A stretch of 56,563 nt of DNA from Lachnospiraceae bacterium (GTDB lineage Bacteria > Bacillota_A > Clostridia > Lachnospirales > Lachnospiraceae): the NCBI GenBank assembly GCA_009774465.1, contig VSNT01000006.1:1-56563 (forward strand), read 5' to 3'. Position numbers and translations under genes: made by a program. Below the pieces are notes generated by a model. That model had not been told where the DNA came from, searched no databases, and saw only the letters and a program-made list of their open reading frames with translations. Below are positions 39,920-50,391 of this stretch, piece by piece. How positions within the stretch are numbered: the stretch's first letter is position 1; every line of letters starts with the position of its first letter.

Positions 39920-41746
39920 ATGAAGCAGATAAAAAAATGGATTGTGGAGTTGAGTATTCGGGGAAAACTGGTTTTTTACAGTTACCTGATCATTACACCT
40001 ATTTTACTGTTGATCAGCATTCTTCTTCTTATGTATAATTACCATTCTGCTGTGAACAGTGAGGAGGACAGATGTATTCAAAGTGTACAGAATGTATCGG
40101 ACAGTATCAGCGTGGTGCAGAAAAATATTATGGAGATGGGAACCTATATCAGTATTAATGATGAAGTTAAAAAAATTCTGACTGTAGATGAACCGGAAGA
40201 ATTGAATCATGATGCAAGACTTTGGCTGAATTATGCGCCCATGCAGATCATACAGGATATGGTTGCGATTGATGGGCAGATTAAAACAGTTGCCATATAT
40301 CCGGAAAATGGAATCAATCCATATCTTAGCTGTGTCGACCGCTCTTCCTATATAGGGGATATAGAGGAGGTAAGAAAACAGGAGATATATGCCCTTGCCA
40401 TAAAGGAAAAAGGCAAGTTTTTGTGGCAGAGAGTGGGACGATATGCCTCTGATACTTACCAGTTTAATCAGGGTGATAAAATCGTAATGTACCGTGAAAT
40501 TTATGATATGGCGCGGAAAAATAAACTGGGATACCTTGTGATTGGTTCATCGGCAGATATTTTCGATGAGATCTGCCAGAATTCTCTGCGTGACAGGCAG
40601 GAAGCAGTGGTGGTAATGAGCGAATATGGAGCAGAACTTGTACGCAGTGGTAATATTGATAATGCAGTCATATCAGATATTATGGAAGAAAATTCATTAA
40701 AGGCCACAGAAATAAAGTCAATTCACACCGGTACATGGGGCATTTATAACGTTTATAGATGCCGGGATGAAGAAACTGGAACAATGGTTTATAAGATTGT
40801 GCATAAGGTGGGGTGGAAGGATTTAAGCAATACGATCATTTATGCACCGCTGGCGCTGCTGATTGGTTTTTTATTTGGATTGTACCCTGTTTTACTGCTG
40901 GTTTCCAATATTGTTTCCAAACCTTTACATACGCTGAACACTGCAATGGAGAAGTTTAAACAGGGAGATTTCAGCCAAAAAATAGAGGTAATGACTCATG
41001 ATGAAGTAGGCGAAGTATCAGCGTGCTTTAACAGAATGGTAGACGATATTAGAGAATTGATTGATAAAAATTATATTTTGGCAATTAAAGAAAGGGAAAG
41101 TGAACTGGATATTCTTCAGGCTCAGATTAATCCTCATTTCCTGTACAATACGCTGGATTCTTTATATTGGAAAGCAATGGAATCGGAGAATGAGGAGATA
41201 GCAGAGGATATATTGTCACTTTCACAATTGTTCCGCCTTGTTTTAAACAGGGGAGACGGAATTGTGACAGTGCAGACGGAAGCAGAACTGCTGGAACGTT
41301 ATCTGCATATTCAGCAGATGCGTTTTGGGAAGCGGTTAAAATATGAAATAACACTGGATAAAACTATTTTAGAAGAAGAAATACCCAAACTGATCCTGCA
41401 GCCTTTTGTGGAAAATGCGATTGTGCATGGATTTGAAAAAGCAGACAGAAATTATTCACTTTTTATTATTGGGAAAAAAGAAGAAGAGCGCATGATTTTT
41501 CATATTAAAGATACAGGTGTTGGGATGAGCAGGGAACAGATGGATGCGATCTTTGACAGAACAGACAATCGAAAATATGCAAGTCAGCGTATTGGCAGAT
41601 ATGCAATTAAAAATGTAAAAGAACGTTTGAAGCTTATTTATCATGAAAATTATACGCTTGATATTATGAGCCAGGTCGGACGCGGGACGACTGTGGCTGT
41701 GTCCGTTCCCTGTGGGTTAAAGGAGATCAGACAGCATGAGCATTAA
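39920..41746 (+). CDS. YesM-type sensor histidine kinase
   Basis: A 608-residue kinase. The ATG at 39920 is chosen because AAGGTGAGG lies just upstream; the in-frame GTG at 39908 is part of that site. Membrane helices are at about 18-40 and 300-325, around a large external sensor. A HAMP domain (SKPLHTLNTAMEKFKQGDF) and a coil follow, with the phospho-acceptor in QAQINPHFLYNTLDSL (His near 405) and the HATPase N-box FVENAIVHGFEK. YesM/LytS-like kinases of this form typically sense carbohydrates, often via the adjacent binding protein. It overlaps the YesN gene by 11 bases. Confidence 0.92.
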   Translation: MKQIKKWIVELSIRGKLVFYSYLIITPILLLISILLLMYNYHSAVNSEEDRCIQSVQNVSDSISVVQKNIMEMGTYISINDEVKKILTVDEPEELNHDARLWLNYAPMQIIQDMVAIDGQIKTVAIYPENGINPYLSCVDRSSYIGDIEEVRKQEIYALAIKEKGKFLWQRVGRYASDTYQFNQGDKIVMYREIYDMARKNKLGYLVIGSSADIFDEICQNSLRDRQEAVVVMSEYGAELVRSGNIDNAVISDIMEENSLKATEIKSIHTGTWGIYNVYRCRDEETGTMVYKIVHKVGWKDLSNTIIYAPLALLIGFLFGLYPVLLLVSNIVSKPLHTLNTAMEKFKQGDFSQKIEVMTHDEVGEVSACFNRMVDDIRELIDKNYILAIKERESELDILQAQINPHFLYNTLDSLYWKAMESENEEIAEDILSLSQLFRLVLNRGDGIVTVQTEAELLERYLHIQQMRFGKRLKYEITLDKTILEEEIPKLILQPFVENAIVHGFEKADRNYSLFIIGKKEEERMIFHIKDTGVGMSREQMDAIFDRTDNRKYASQRIGRYAIKNVKERLKLIYHENYTLDIMSQVGRGTTVAVSVPCGLKEIRQHEH

Positions 41747-42467
41747 ATTATTGATTGCGGATGATGAGGATACCATTCGCAATGGAATTGGGAAATATAT
41801 ACAACTGCATACGGATCGTTTTGATAAAATATATCTTGCAGCCAACGGGCAGGAGGCAGTTGACATTATATACAGAGATAAACCGGATATCATGTTTTTG
41901 GATGTGCAGATGCCCCTGTTAGACGGAATTGAAGTTATGCAGGAAGCAAAGCGTGCCGATATATTGCCCTACACAATGATATTAAGTGCATATGATGAGT
42001 TTAAATACTGCCAACAGGCACTGCACTTAGGGGCGAAGGAATATCTGCTTAAACCGGTAAGATCTTCTGATATTTTGCGGATGGTCAACAGGGCGGCGGA
42101 CGAATTGTTTGGCATACAGGAAGAGATACAGATCAAGCAGATAGAAGAGAAAAACTATATTGTGGATCTGGCAAAGGAATATGTGGAAGAACATTATTAC
42201 GAAAATCTTATGCTGATGGATGTGGCTCAGAAGGCAGGCATTTCTCCCGGATATTTGTCTACCCTTTTTCAAAAGCAGTTATCAAAGGGATTTGTAGATT
42301 ATCTCAATGAGATCCGTATAGAGCATGCCTGTACCTATTTACAGCAAACTTATTTAAAGACATATGAAATTGCCTATAAAGTTGGGTTTAAAGATGAAAA
42401 ATATTTTTCCAAGGTATTTAAAAAATTGAAAGGAATGTCTCCTTCTGAATATCGAAAAATAAATTAA
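41736..42467 (+). CDS. YesN-type response regulator (receiver plus AraC domain)
   Basis: A 243-residue protein. The receiver has DDED at 9-12, Asp in DIMFLDVQMPLLDG (about 55) and Lys in YLLKPVRSS. A short linker is followed by the AraC-type double helix-turn-helix (about 145-243): MDVAQKAGISPGYLSTLFQKQ and TYEIAYKVGFKDEKYFSKVFKK, ending MSPSEYRK. It is shorter than many YesN proteins because the middle region is small. Its likely target is the sugar importer at 36656-39878, transcribed in the same direction. Confidence 0.93.
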   Translation: MSIKLLIADDEDTIRNGIGKYIQLHTDRFDKIYLAANGQEAVDIIYRDKPDIMFLDVQMPLLDGIEVMQEAKRADILPYTMILSAYDEFKYCQQALHLGAKEYLLKPVRSSDILRMVNRAADELFGIQEEIQIKQIEEKNYIVDLAKEYVEEHYYENLMLMDVAQKAGISPGYLSTLFQKQLSKGFVDYLNEIRIEHACTYLQQTYLKTYEIAYKVGFKDEKYFSKVFKKLKGMSPSEYRKIN

Positions 42468-42498
42468 TATTTTCCAACATCTTCAAAATTGAAATCTT

Positions 42499-42927
42499 TT
42501 GCAATATGTTTGCTTGTATTATCGTGGGCAATCGGATAAACTTAGTGATAAAAGATATATTTTTAATGTATGGAATGATGAAGGATTTATTGAACCGGAG
42601 ATTGAAGAAAGCTTTGATCCGGACAGGACAATTCTGTCACTTGCTTTTGTTAAAAAAGTGACAGAAAAAAGCGACAGAAAAAAGCGACAGAAAAAAGCGA
42701 CAGAAAAAAGCGACAGAAAAAAAGTGACAGAAAAAACGTTAGAACAGTATGACAAAATTCTTACATTTATGAAGGATGATACCTGGTATAAGGCAAATGA
42801 GCTGCTGGATGTACTTGGAGTAAAAGAAACTCGTACAAAGGAGCTGCTTCGTGCATTGGTTGAGGAAAAGAAACTGGAAGATAATGGAGCGACGAAGGGA
42901 AAATGTTATAGAAAAAGCAAAGATTAA
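42499..42927 (+). pseudogene. C-terminal remnant of an AAA_4/AlbA_2-type ATP-binding protein
   Basis: A 142-residue frame beginning at a TTG without a ribosome site. The segment YIFNVWNDEGFIEPEIEESF and DPDRTILSLAF is the conserved C-terminal strand of AAA_4/Schlafen-AlbA_2 proteins (RecG-like putative regulators). It is followed by a basic repeat-encoded linker and a winged-helix tail (KANELLDVLGVKETRTKELLRALVEE). The N-terminal AlbA_2 domain and most of the middle are absent, so this is a truncated gene, though the tail helix-turn-helix could still be made. The linker contains six 13-base tandem repeats. Confidence 0.7.
42658..42736 (+). repeat. 13-bp tandem repeats (six units) in the AAA_4 remnant
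   Basis: Units of G(T/C)GACAGAAAAAA start at 42658, 42671, 42684, 42697, 42710 (14 bases, one extra A) and 42724. The four central units begin GCGACAG; the outer two begin GTGACAG. Thirteen is not a multiple of three, so adding or losing one unit changes the reading frame. Confidence 0.9.
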
Positions 42928-42950
42928 CTTACACATCAGGAGGAAGCATT

Positions 42951-43799
42951 ATGTATTTCAAAAGTGTAATAGATCAGGACAAAAGTTCTGTAGTCATCTG
43001 TAATTTGCAGCATGAAATTATTTATATGAATCCGGCAGCAATGAAGAATTACGAAAAATGGGGCGGTGAAAGTCTGGTGGGGCAGAGTCTTTTAAACTGC
43101 CATAATGAAGAATCGGGGAAAAAGATAAAGCAGGTAGTGGACTGGTTTGCTGCGTCACAGGAACACAATATTATCTATACCTTTCATAATGAAAAACAGA
43201 ATAAAGATGTTTACATGGTGGCCCTTCGGGATGAAGGGAAACTCATCGGTTATTATGAAAAGCATGAGTTCAGGAATCCGGAGACAATGAAGATGTATGA
43301 TTTTGAACAGGAAAAAATGTATTTTACACAGGCGAAAAATGAGGATAAAAGCGAAATTTTAGCCCTCTACAGGTCTTTGGCAGGAACAGAGTTCTGCGCA
43401 TGGACGGAAGACTATCCGGGAGAAATTGATATAGAAGGCGACCTGTCCAGAGACGGGCTTTTTTGTCTGAAAGATGAAAAGGGAGAAATTGTAGGGGTGA
43501 TCTCCATTGATCAGGATGAGAACGTTGAAAAGCTGACCTGCTGGTCGGAAGGTTTACAGCCCTCAGCAGAATTATCAAGGGTTGGCGTCAGAGTTTTAAA
43601 TCAAAATCAGGGGATTGCCGGGAAATTGCTGCAATATGGTATGGAGGAATTAAGGCGTCGGGGCAAAAGGAGCGTACATATGCTGGTATGCAAGACAAAT
43701 AAAAAAGCAATCCGATGCTATGAAAAAATTAATTTTAATGTTGTAGGAGAATGTGAAATGTACGGAGAGGGCTGGTGGTGTTATGAGAAAGCCCTGTAA
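42951..43799 (+). CDS. PAS domain - GNAT acetyltransferase fusion protein
   Basis: A 282-residue protein with ribosome site AGGAGGA. Residues about 1-110 form a PAS-like sensor (SSVVICNLQHEIIYMNPAAM ... NYEKWGGESLVGQSLLNCHN, then FHNEKQNKDVYMVALRDEGK). Residues about 125-282 are a GNAT N-acetyltransferase, with the acetyl-CoA motif LNQNQGIAGKLLQYGMEELR and the closing RCYEKINFNVVGE. It lies 12 bases before the first GH36 alpha-galactosidase gene and is probably co-transcribed. A PAS sensor joined to an acetyltransferase suggests signal-dependent acetylation, but the substrate is unknown. Confidence 0.82.
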   Translation: MYFKSVIDQDKSSVVICNLQHEIIYMNPAAMKNYEKWGGESLVGQSLLNCHNEESGKKIKQVVDWFAASQEHNIIYTFHNEKQNKDVYMVALRDEGKLIGYYEKHEFRNPETMKMYDFEQEKMYFTQAKNEDKSEILALYRSLAGTEFCAWTEDYPGEIDIEGDLSRDGLFCLKDEKGEIVGVISIDQDENVEKLTCWSEGLQPSAELSRVGVRVLNQNQGIAGKLLQYGMEELRRRGKRSVHMLVCKTNKKAIRCYEKINFNVVGECEMYGEGWWCYEKAL

Positions 43800-43811
43800 A
43801 AGGAGAAGCTT

Positions 43812-46037
43812 GTGATTACGGTAAATGAGAAAGAGAAAGTGTTTCATTTAAATAACGGGCGGATCAGCTACCTGTTTTATGTAATGGAAAGCGGGCAATT
43901 AGGGCACCTGTATTTTGGAAAAGTGCTGAATCCCGGGGGAAGTTATCTGCACATGGTAGAAAAAGCCCACCGTCCTATGACTACTTATATCAATGAGGGA
44001 GATCTTTACACTTCTTATGAACATCTGCGTCAGGAATACCCTTGCTATGGCACATCGGACTACCGTTATCCTGCCCTGGAAATCCAGGGCGGAGACGGAA
44101 GCCGCATCTGCAGGATAGAGTATCAGGGGTACGAAATAATAAAAGGAAAGAAACCGCTTTCAGGACTTCCGGCCACTTATACGGAAGAAGAGGACGAGGC
44201 GGCTACATTGGAAATCAGAATGAAGGATGCCTGGAGAAATCTGGAAGTGATTCTTTCCTACAGTATTTTCAGAGATGTGGACGCCATTGCAAGAAGTGTT
44301 AAGTTTGTTAACAATGGTAAAGAAGATTTGATGATAAACAGAGCCATGAGCATGAGCGTGGACATGCCTGATGCAGATTATCAAAGCCTGCAGCTTTCCG
44401 GCGCATGGGCCAGAGAACGTGCAGTTAAGGTGCGGGATCTGGAACCGGGGTTTACCGGGGTGTCCAGTATGCGGGGAAATTCCTCTCATCAGCATAATCC
44501 ATTTTTGGCATTAAAGAGAAAAAATACTACGGAGTCGAGTGGAGAAGCATATGGATTCAGTCTGGTTTACAGCGGCAATTTTCTTGCTCAGGCGGAAGTG
44601 GATAACTATCAGGTGCTTCGTGTAATGCTGGGGATTAATCCTTTTGGATTTTCATGGAATTTAGAGCCCGGGGAAACCTTTGTAACGCCGGAGGCGGTTA
44701 TGGTTTATTCTGACGAAGGATTAAACGGCATGAGTATTCAGTTCCACCGTCTTTACAGAAAAAGACTGGCAAGAGGCTTCTGGCGGGATAAGGAAAGACC
44801 GGTGCTTATTAACAATTGGGAAGCCACCCAGTTTGATTATGTGGAAGAGGATCTGCTTAAGTTTGCGGGAAAGGCAAAAGAATGCGGCATAGAGCTTTTT
44901 GTTCTGGACGATGGGTGGTTTGGAGAGAGGAATGATGATAAAAGAGGTCTTGGAGACTGGAAGGCCAACCGGGAAAAGCTGCCTGGCGGCATTGAAGGAC
45001 TTTCAGAAAAAATAGAAGCATTAGGGATGAAATTTGGCCTTTGGTTTGAGCCTGAGATGGTAAATAAGGACAGTGACTTTTTCCGTCAGCATCCGGATTA
45101 TATTATTCAGACGCCGGGGCGCAGCGTTTCTCATGGCAGAAACCAGTTTGTTCTGGATTTTTCTAGAAAAGAAGTGGTGGACGCAGTTTATGAACAGATG
45201 TATGAGCTTTTGTCAAAAGCAAAAATCAGTTATATTAAATGGGATATGAACCGTTCCATCAGCGAGTGCTATTCCTCCGCTTACCCGGCCAAACGTCAGG
45301 GAGAGATTTTCCATAGATATATTCTTGGAGTGTATGCTCTGCATGAGAGATTGATTAAAGAGTTTCCAGAGCTTTTAATTGAATCCTGTTCCAGCGGCGG
45401 CGGAAGGTTTGATGCGGGAATGCTTTATTATGCGCCTCAGGGATGGGTTTCGGATGATTCAGACGCTGTTGAACGGTTAAAGATCCAGTATGGAACCAGT
45501 TTTGTGTATCCCTTAAGCTGTATGGGGGCTCATGTATCTGCCTGCCCCAATGAGCAGGTGGGACGCAGAACCCCAATTGAGACAAGAGGAAACGTGGCAT
45601 ATACAGGGGCTTTTGGATATGAGCTTGACTTAAATAAATTAAACAATGAGGAAATAGAAGTTGTAAAAGAGCAGGTAGAATTTTACAGGAAAAACAGGAA
45701 ATTCATTGCAGCGGGAGATTTCTACCGCCTGCTCAGTCCTTTTGAAGGGAATTTTGCGGCATGGGAAATAGCAGAACCTGATGGCAGCAGGGCGCTGGTA
45801 ACAGTTACAAGAATATTAAGCGAGATTAATGGGGCATACCGGCGTCTGCCTCTTCGGGGCCTTTTGAAAAACAGGAAATATCACATTCAAAGCAAGTATA
45901 TTTCCTATGATGCCTATGGAGATGAACTAATGCAGTTCGGCCTGATGCTGGAGGATAAGTCGTCCGGTCAGGTAATTGATGGAAGCGGCGGCTGTCAGGA
46001 CTTTTTGTCACTGATATATGAGATTAGCGCAAAATAA
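43812..46037 (+). CDS. Alpha-galactosidase, GH36 (number 1)
   Basis: A 741-residue cytoplasmic enzyme (no signal peptide), GTG start with AGGAGA. It has an N-terminal beta-sandwich, a TIM barrel from about residue 325 and a C-terminal domain. The nucleophile is Asp478 in YIKWDMNRS and the acid/base is Asp548 in WVSDDSDAVE; both positions match the catalytic numbering reported for Geobacillus AgaA. Substrate-pocket residues LDDGWFGERNDD and SCSSGGGRFD are conserved. It hydrolyses alpha-1,6-galactosides such as melibiose, raffinose and stachyose. It ends at a strong terminator and lies upstream of the Opp operon. Confidence 0.96.
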   Translation: MITVNEKEKVFHLNNGRISYLFYVMESGQLGHLYFGKVLNPGGSYLHMVEKAHRPMTTYINEGDLYTSYEHLRQEYPCYGTSDYRYPALEIQGGDGSRICRIEYQGYEIIKGKKPLSGLPATYTEEEDEAATLEIRMKDAWRNLEVILSYSIFRDVDAIARSVKFVNNGKEDLMINRAMSMSVDMPDADYQSLQLSGAWARERAVKVRDLEPGFTGVSSMRGNSSHQHNPFLALKRKNTTESSGEAYGFSLVYSGNFLAQAEVDNYQVLRVMLGINPFGFSWNLEPGETFVTPEAVMVYSDEGLNGMSIQFHRLYRKRLARGFWRDKERPVLINNWEATQFDYVEEDLLKFAGKAKECGIELFVLDDGWFGERNDDKRGLGDWKANREKLPGGIEGLSEKIEALGMKFGLWFEPEMVNKDSDFFRQHPDYIIQTPGRSVSHGRNQFVLDFSRKEVVDAVYEQMYELLSKAKISYIKWDMNRSISECYSSAYPAKRQGEIFHRYILGVYALHERLIKEFPELLIESCSSGGGRFDAGMLYYAPQGWVSDDSDAVERLKIQYGTSFVYPLSCMGAHVSACPNEQVGRRTPIETRGNVAYTGAFGYELDLNKLNNEEIEVVKEQVEFYRKNRKFIAAGDFYRLLSPFEGNFAAWEIAEPDGSRALVTVTRILSEINGAYRRLPLRGLLKNRKYHIQSKYISYDAYGDELMQFGLMLEDKSSGQVIDGSGGCQDFLSLIYEISAK

Positions 46038-46149
46038 GTCCGAAAGTGAAAAACAGTTTTTCAGAGTATGCCGGGATGATAAATTTCTACTCTTTAATTA
46101 CCAAAATTTAAAAAAAAATAGCAAGATTTATAAAGTGCTGAAAATTCGG

Positions 46150-46177
46150 AAGGGCTTGACAAATAAGCCCTTTTTTT
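46150..46177 (+). terminator. Terminator after GH36 number 1
   Basis: Perfect 8-bp stem AAGGGCTT (46150-46157)/AAGCCCTT (46165-46172), 7-base loop, then seven T. It lies 113 bases after the alpha-galactosidase stop. Confidence 0.85.
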
Positions 46178-46185
46178 GATACTAT
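46156..46185 (+). promoter_or_regulatory. Promoter of the opp operon nested in the terminator
   Basis: TTGACA (46156-46161) is formed by the end of the stem and the loop of the preceding terminator; an 18-base spacer leads to TACTAT (46180-46185). A second -10-like TATTAT is at 46183. This would start the Opp operon about 125 bases before oppB. The rest of the leader holds no gene. Confidence 0.45.
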
Positions 46186-46318
46186 TATAAAGATTGTTGG
46201 AGGGGCGATGGTGAGTGGGCAGTGTTACACTATGGCCTTTTGTTTTTTCATATTAAAAAGTGATTATAGAAAGCATGTAGGAGCAGCTTTCTATTTATTT
46301 AAAAAAGGAGACTTTAGT

Positions 46319-47236
46319 ATGTTAAAGTATGTGGTAAAAAGAATTTTGCTGGCAATCGTTACCATATGGGCGGTTGGCACGCTTACTTTCTTTCTGATGA
46401 ATATGGTTCCCGGCGGACCGTTTTTGTCAGAGAAAGCAATCAGTCCTCAGGCGACAGCAGCGCTGGAGGCGAAATACGGGCTGGATAAACCATTACTCCA
46501 GCGGTATTTTACATATATAACAGATGCGCTGAAAGGAGATTTTGGGGACAGCTTAAAGCAGAGAGGGCGTACCGTCATGTCTATTATTAAGATGAAGTTT
46601 CCGGTATCAGCCAGAGTAGGCGGGATTTCTGTTCTAGTGGCTTTGTGTCTGGGCATTCCGCTGGGGTGTATTGCTGCTTTAAAAAGAGGAAAGTTTCTTG
46701 ACAGTTTAATCAGCGTACTTTCCACCTGCGGTATTGCGGTTCCAAGTTTTGTGGTCTGTACCCTGTTAATGTATACGCTGGGCGTTAATTTAAAACTCCT
46801 TCCCACTATGGGGCTTACAAGCTGGAAGCATTATATTATGCCGGTGATTGCGCTGGCCTTTTATCCGACTGCTTACATTATGAGACTGATGCGTTCTTCC
46901 ATGCTGGATGTGCTGGGGCAGGACTATATGCGTACTGCAAAGGCAAAAGGCGTGGCAGGATTCTGGATTTTGTTTAAACATGCAATGAGAAATGCAATCC
47001 TTCCGGTAGTTACTTATGTTGGGCCTATGCTGGCTTATACAGTGACAGGAAGCTTTGTTGTTGAGAAGATCTTTGTTATTCCGGGACTTGGCGGAGAATT
47101 TATCGGAGCCATCGGTGGACGTGATTATACATTGATTATGGGAACCACGATTTTCCTGGCTACTTTAATCATCATTATGAATGTGATAGTTGATATTGTC
47201 TACAAGCTGGTAGATCCCCGTATTAATTTGAAGTAA
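46319..47236 (+). CDS. oppB: Opp-type ABC permease B
   Basis: A 305-residue permease. The ATG at 46319 is chosen for AAAGGAG upstream; an earlier in-frame ATG at 46208 would add a non-homologous leader. It opens MLKYVVKRILLAIVTIWAVG with NMVPGGPF and YGLDKPLLQRYFTYITDALK in the external segment, the OppB/DppB hallmark. Six membrane helices are complete, and the cytoplasmic loop (YMRTAKAKGVAGFWILFKHAMRNAI) is intact. It is the first gene of the five-gene operon B-C-D-F-A. Confidence 0.92.
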   Translation: MLKYVVKRILLAIVTIWAVGTLTFFLMNMVPGGPFLSEKAISPQATAALEAKYGLDKPLLQRYFTYITDALKGDFGDSLKQRGRTVMSIIKMKFPVSARVGGISVLVALCLGIPLGCIAALKRGKFLDSLISVLSTCGIAVPSFVVCTLLMYTLGVNLKLLPTMGLTSWKHYIMPVIALAFYPTAYIMRLMRSSMLDVLGQDYMRTAKAKGVAGFWILFKHAMRNAILPVVTYVGPMLAYTVTGSFVVEKIFVIPGLGGEFIGAIGGRDYTLIMGTTIFLATLIIIMNVIVDIVYKLVDPRINLK

Positions 47237-47246
47237 GGAGCAGATT

Positions 47247-48293
47247 ATGAAACAGAATCCATTGAGTTTTCAATTAAAGTTAAAACCCGAGGACTTTCTT
47301 CCTGCTACGGAAGAGGAAAAGCAGAGCCAGGTAGTTATGCGCGAGAGCGTGGGTTTTTGGAAAGACGGTATGCGCCGCCTTGTAAAGAATAAAGTAGCTA
47401 TGGCAAGTCTTGTAGTTATTATTTTTGTTATGTTTATCTCTTTTATTGTTCCCATGTTCTATCCTTACAATTATAAGGAACAGTTTAAAGGAGCAAATCA
47501 TCTGGCACCTATGGAGTATTCGGCTGAGGAACAGGCCAGAATTGATGCAGGAGAAAAGGTGTTTCCCCACATTTTCGGAACTGATAAAATGGGGCGTGAT
47601 TATGCCATCCGTGTGATGATGGGAAGTCGTATTTCTCTGATTGTAGGTCTGGTTGCCACAGCAATTATTCTGGTAATCGGATCGGTTTATGGTTCCGTGG
47701 CGGCTTTTTTCGGCGGCTGGGTGGATCTGATTATGATGCGTATTGTGGATATTATCTATACCATACCGGATATTCTTTTAATCGTACTTTTATCCTTTGC
47801 CTTGAAGGCGCCCCTGGAAAATCTTAAAACAGTACCAGGATTTTCCTGGGTAGGTGTTGTAGGCGAGAATCTGATCAGTATTTTTATCGTGTTTGCCCTT
47901 CTTTACTGGGTAGGCATGGCGCGTATGGTAAGAAGTCAGATTCTTACTTTAAAAGAAAGCGAATATGTAACTGCGGCAAGAGCACTGGGTGTTAAAAATG
48001 GAAAGATTATCAGAAAGCATCTTTTAACAAACTGTATCGGCACATTGATTGTAACCACCACACTGCAGATACCTTCTTCCATCTTTACAGAAAGCTTTTT
48101 AAGCTTCCTTGGCATGGGCGTGGCAGTTCCCCTGCCTTCTTTGGGAAGTCTTGCAAGCGATGCCTTAAACGGTATCAATACGTATCCATATCTGCTCTTT
48201 ATTCCGGCAGCGCTGATCAGTCTTATTATTTTAAGCTTTAACCTCTTTGGAGATGGACTGAGGGATGCATTTGATCCGAAATTAAAACACTAG
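47247..48293 (+). CDS. oppC: Opp-type ABC permease C
   Basis: A 348-residue permease, longer than DppC because of a cytoplasmic N-terminal extension of about 50 residues (LKLKPEDFLPATEEEKQSQ ...). It has membrane helix 1 at about 52-72, then a 60-residue external insert (YNYKEQFKGANHLAP ... EKVFPHIFGTDKMGRDYAIR) containing the GTDKMGRD motif, and five more helices. The EAA-like loop TAARALGVKNGKIIRKHLLTN is complete. This extended form is typical of Firmicute OppC. It starts 10 bases after oppB. Confidence 0.92.
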   Translation: MKQNPLSFQLKLKPEDFLPATEEEKQSQVVMRESVGFWKDGMRRLVKNKVAMASLVVIIFVMFISFIVPMFYPYNYKEQFKGANHLAPMEYSAEEQARIDAGEKVFPHIFGTDKMGRDYAIRVMMGSRISLIVGLVATAIILVIGSVYGSVAAFFGGWVDLIMMRIVDIIYTIPDILLIVLLSFALKAPLENLKTVPGFSWVGVVGENLISIFIVFALLYWVGMARMVRSQILTLKESEYVTAARALGVKNGKIIRKHLLTNCIGTLIVTTTLQIPSSIFTESFLSFLGMGVAVPLPSLGSLASDALNGINTYPYLLFIPAALISLIILSFNLFGDGLRDAFDPKLKH

Positions 48294-48311
48294 GAAAGGT
48301 GGTTTGGGAAT

Positions 48312-49320
48312 ATGTCAGATTATCTTGTTGATATAAAAAATGAGCGGCTTTCTTTTTTCACTCCGGCAGGGGAGGTAAAGGCACTCAATGATGTTTCCAT
48401 TCATTTGAAACAGGGAGAAGTGCTTGGTATTGTGGGAGAAAGCGGCTCCGGCAAATCCGTAACAGCTTACAGTCTGATGGGACTGACTGCCCATCCGGGA
48501 AAGCTTCTTGGAGGAAGCCTTTATTTTAACGGACATCAGATTGAACAGATGTCAGATAAGGAAATGCGTAAGATCAGGGGAAATGAGGTATCCATTATTT
48601 TTCAGGATCCCATGACCAGTTTAAACCCGGTTTATACCATAGGAAATCAGATTATGGAGGCAATTCTGCTCCATACAAATAAAACAAGAACCCAGGCAAA
48701 AGAAAGAGCCAAAGAGCTGCTTGAACTGGTAGGAATCAATGAGCCGGAAAAGCGATTAAAACAGCATCCTCATGAATTATCCGGAGGTATGCGCCAGAGG
48801 GTTATGATTGCAATTGCCCTTGCCTGTGAGCCTAAGCTTTTGATTGCAGATGAGCCTACCACAGCCCTTGATGTGACCATTCAGGCACAGATTCTTGAGC
48901 TGATGGTGGAATTGAAAAATAAGCTTGGCATGGCGATCATAATGATTACCCATGACCTTGGCGTGGTTGCCAGCATGTGTGAGAGAATTGCCGTTATGTA
49001 TGCGGGCAGGATCGTGGAATATGGCACAGCGGAAGATATTTTTTACAGTCCAAAGCATCAATATACAAAAGGATTAATTCGCTCTATTCCAAGACTGGAT
49101 ACCAAAGACCATGAGAGGCTGATACCCATTGAGGGGACGCCGGTGGATATGCTGAATCCTCCCAAGGGCTGTCCTTTTGCACCCAGGTGTGAAGCATGTA
49201 TGAAAATCTGCTTAAGGGAGATGCCTCCGGTAACCAATTTTGGAGAAGTGCATTATACCCAGTGCTGGCTGAACCAGAAAGAAGAATTTGAGATTTCGTC
49301 TTGCAAGAAAGGAGCCGCAG

Positions 49321-49328
<8 letters not shown>
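48312..49328 (+). CDS. oppD: Opp-type ABC ATPase D
   Basis: A 338-residue ATPase with Walker A GESGSGKSV (about 43-51), signature LSGGMRQRVMIA, Walker B LLIADEPTTALDVT, and the Opp C-terminal extension ending in the cysteine-rich CPFAPRCEACMKICLREMPP, which in this family binds an iron-sulphur cluster in some members or metal. It overlaps oppF by 8 bases and supplies one of the two ATP sites. Confidence 0.93.
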
Positions 49329-50310
<982 letters not shown>

Positions 50311-50391
50311 ATGTGGTAAACCGATATAGACGCTTTATAAAAGAGTCTGTATTGTTTTATAAAAAATAATTATTTAAGAGGAGGACGAATT

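Noticed and set aside
46208..46318. Longer OppB N-terminus
   Set aside because: The added residues are not OppB-like, and AAAGGAG directly precedes the ATG at 46319.
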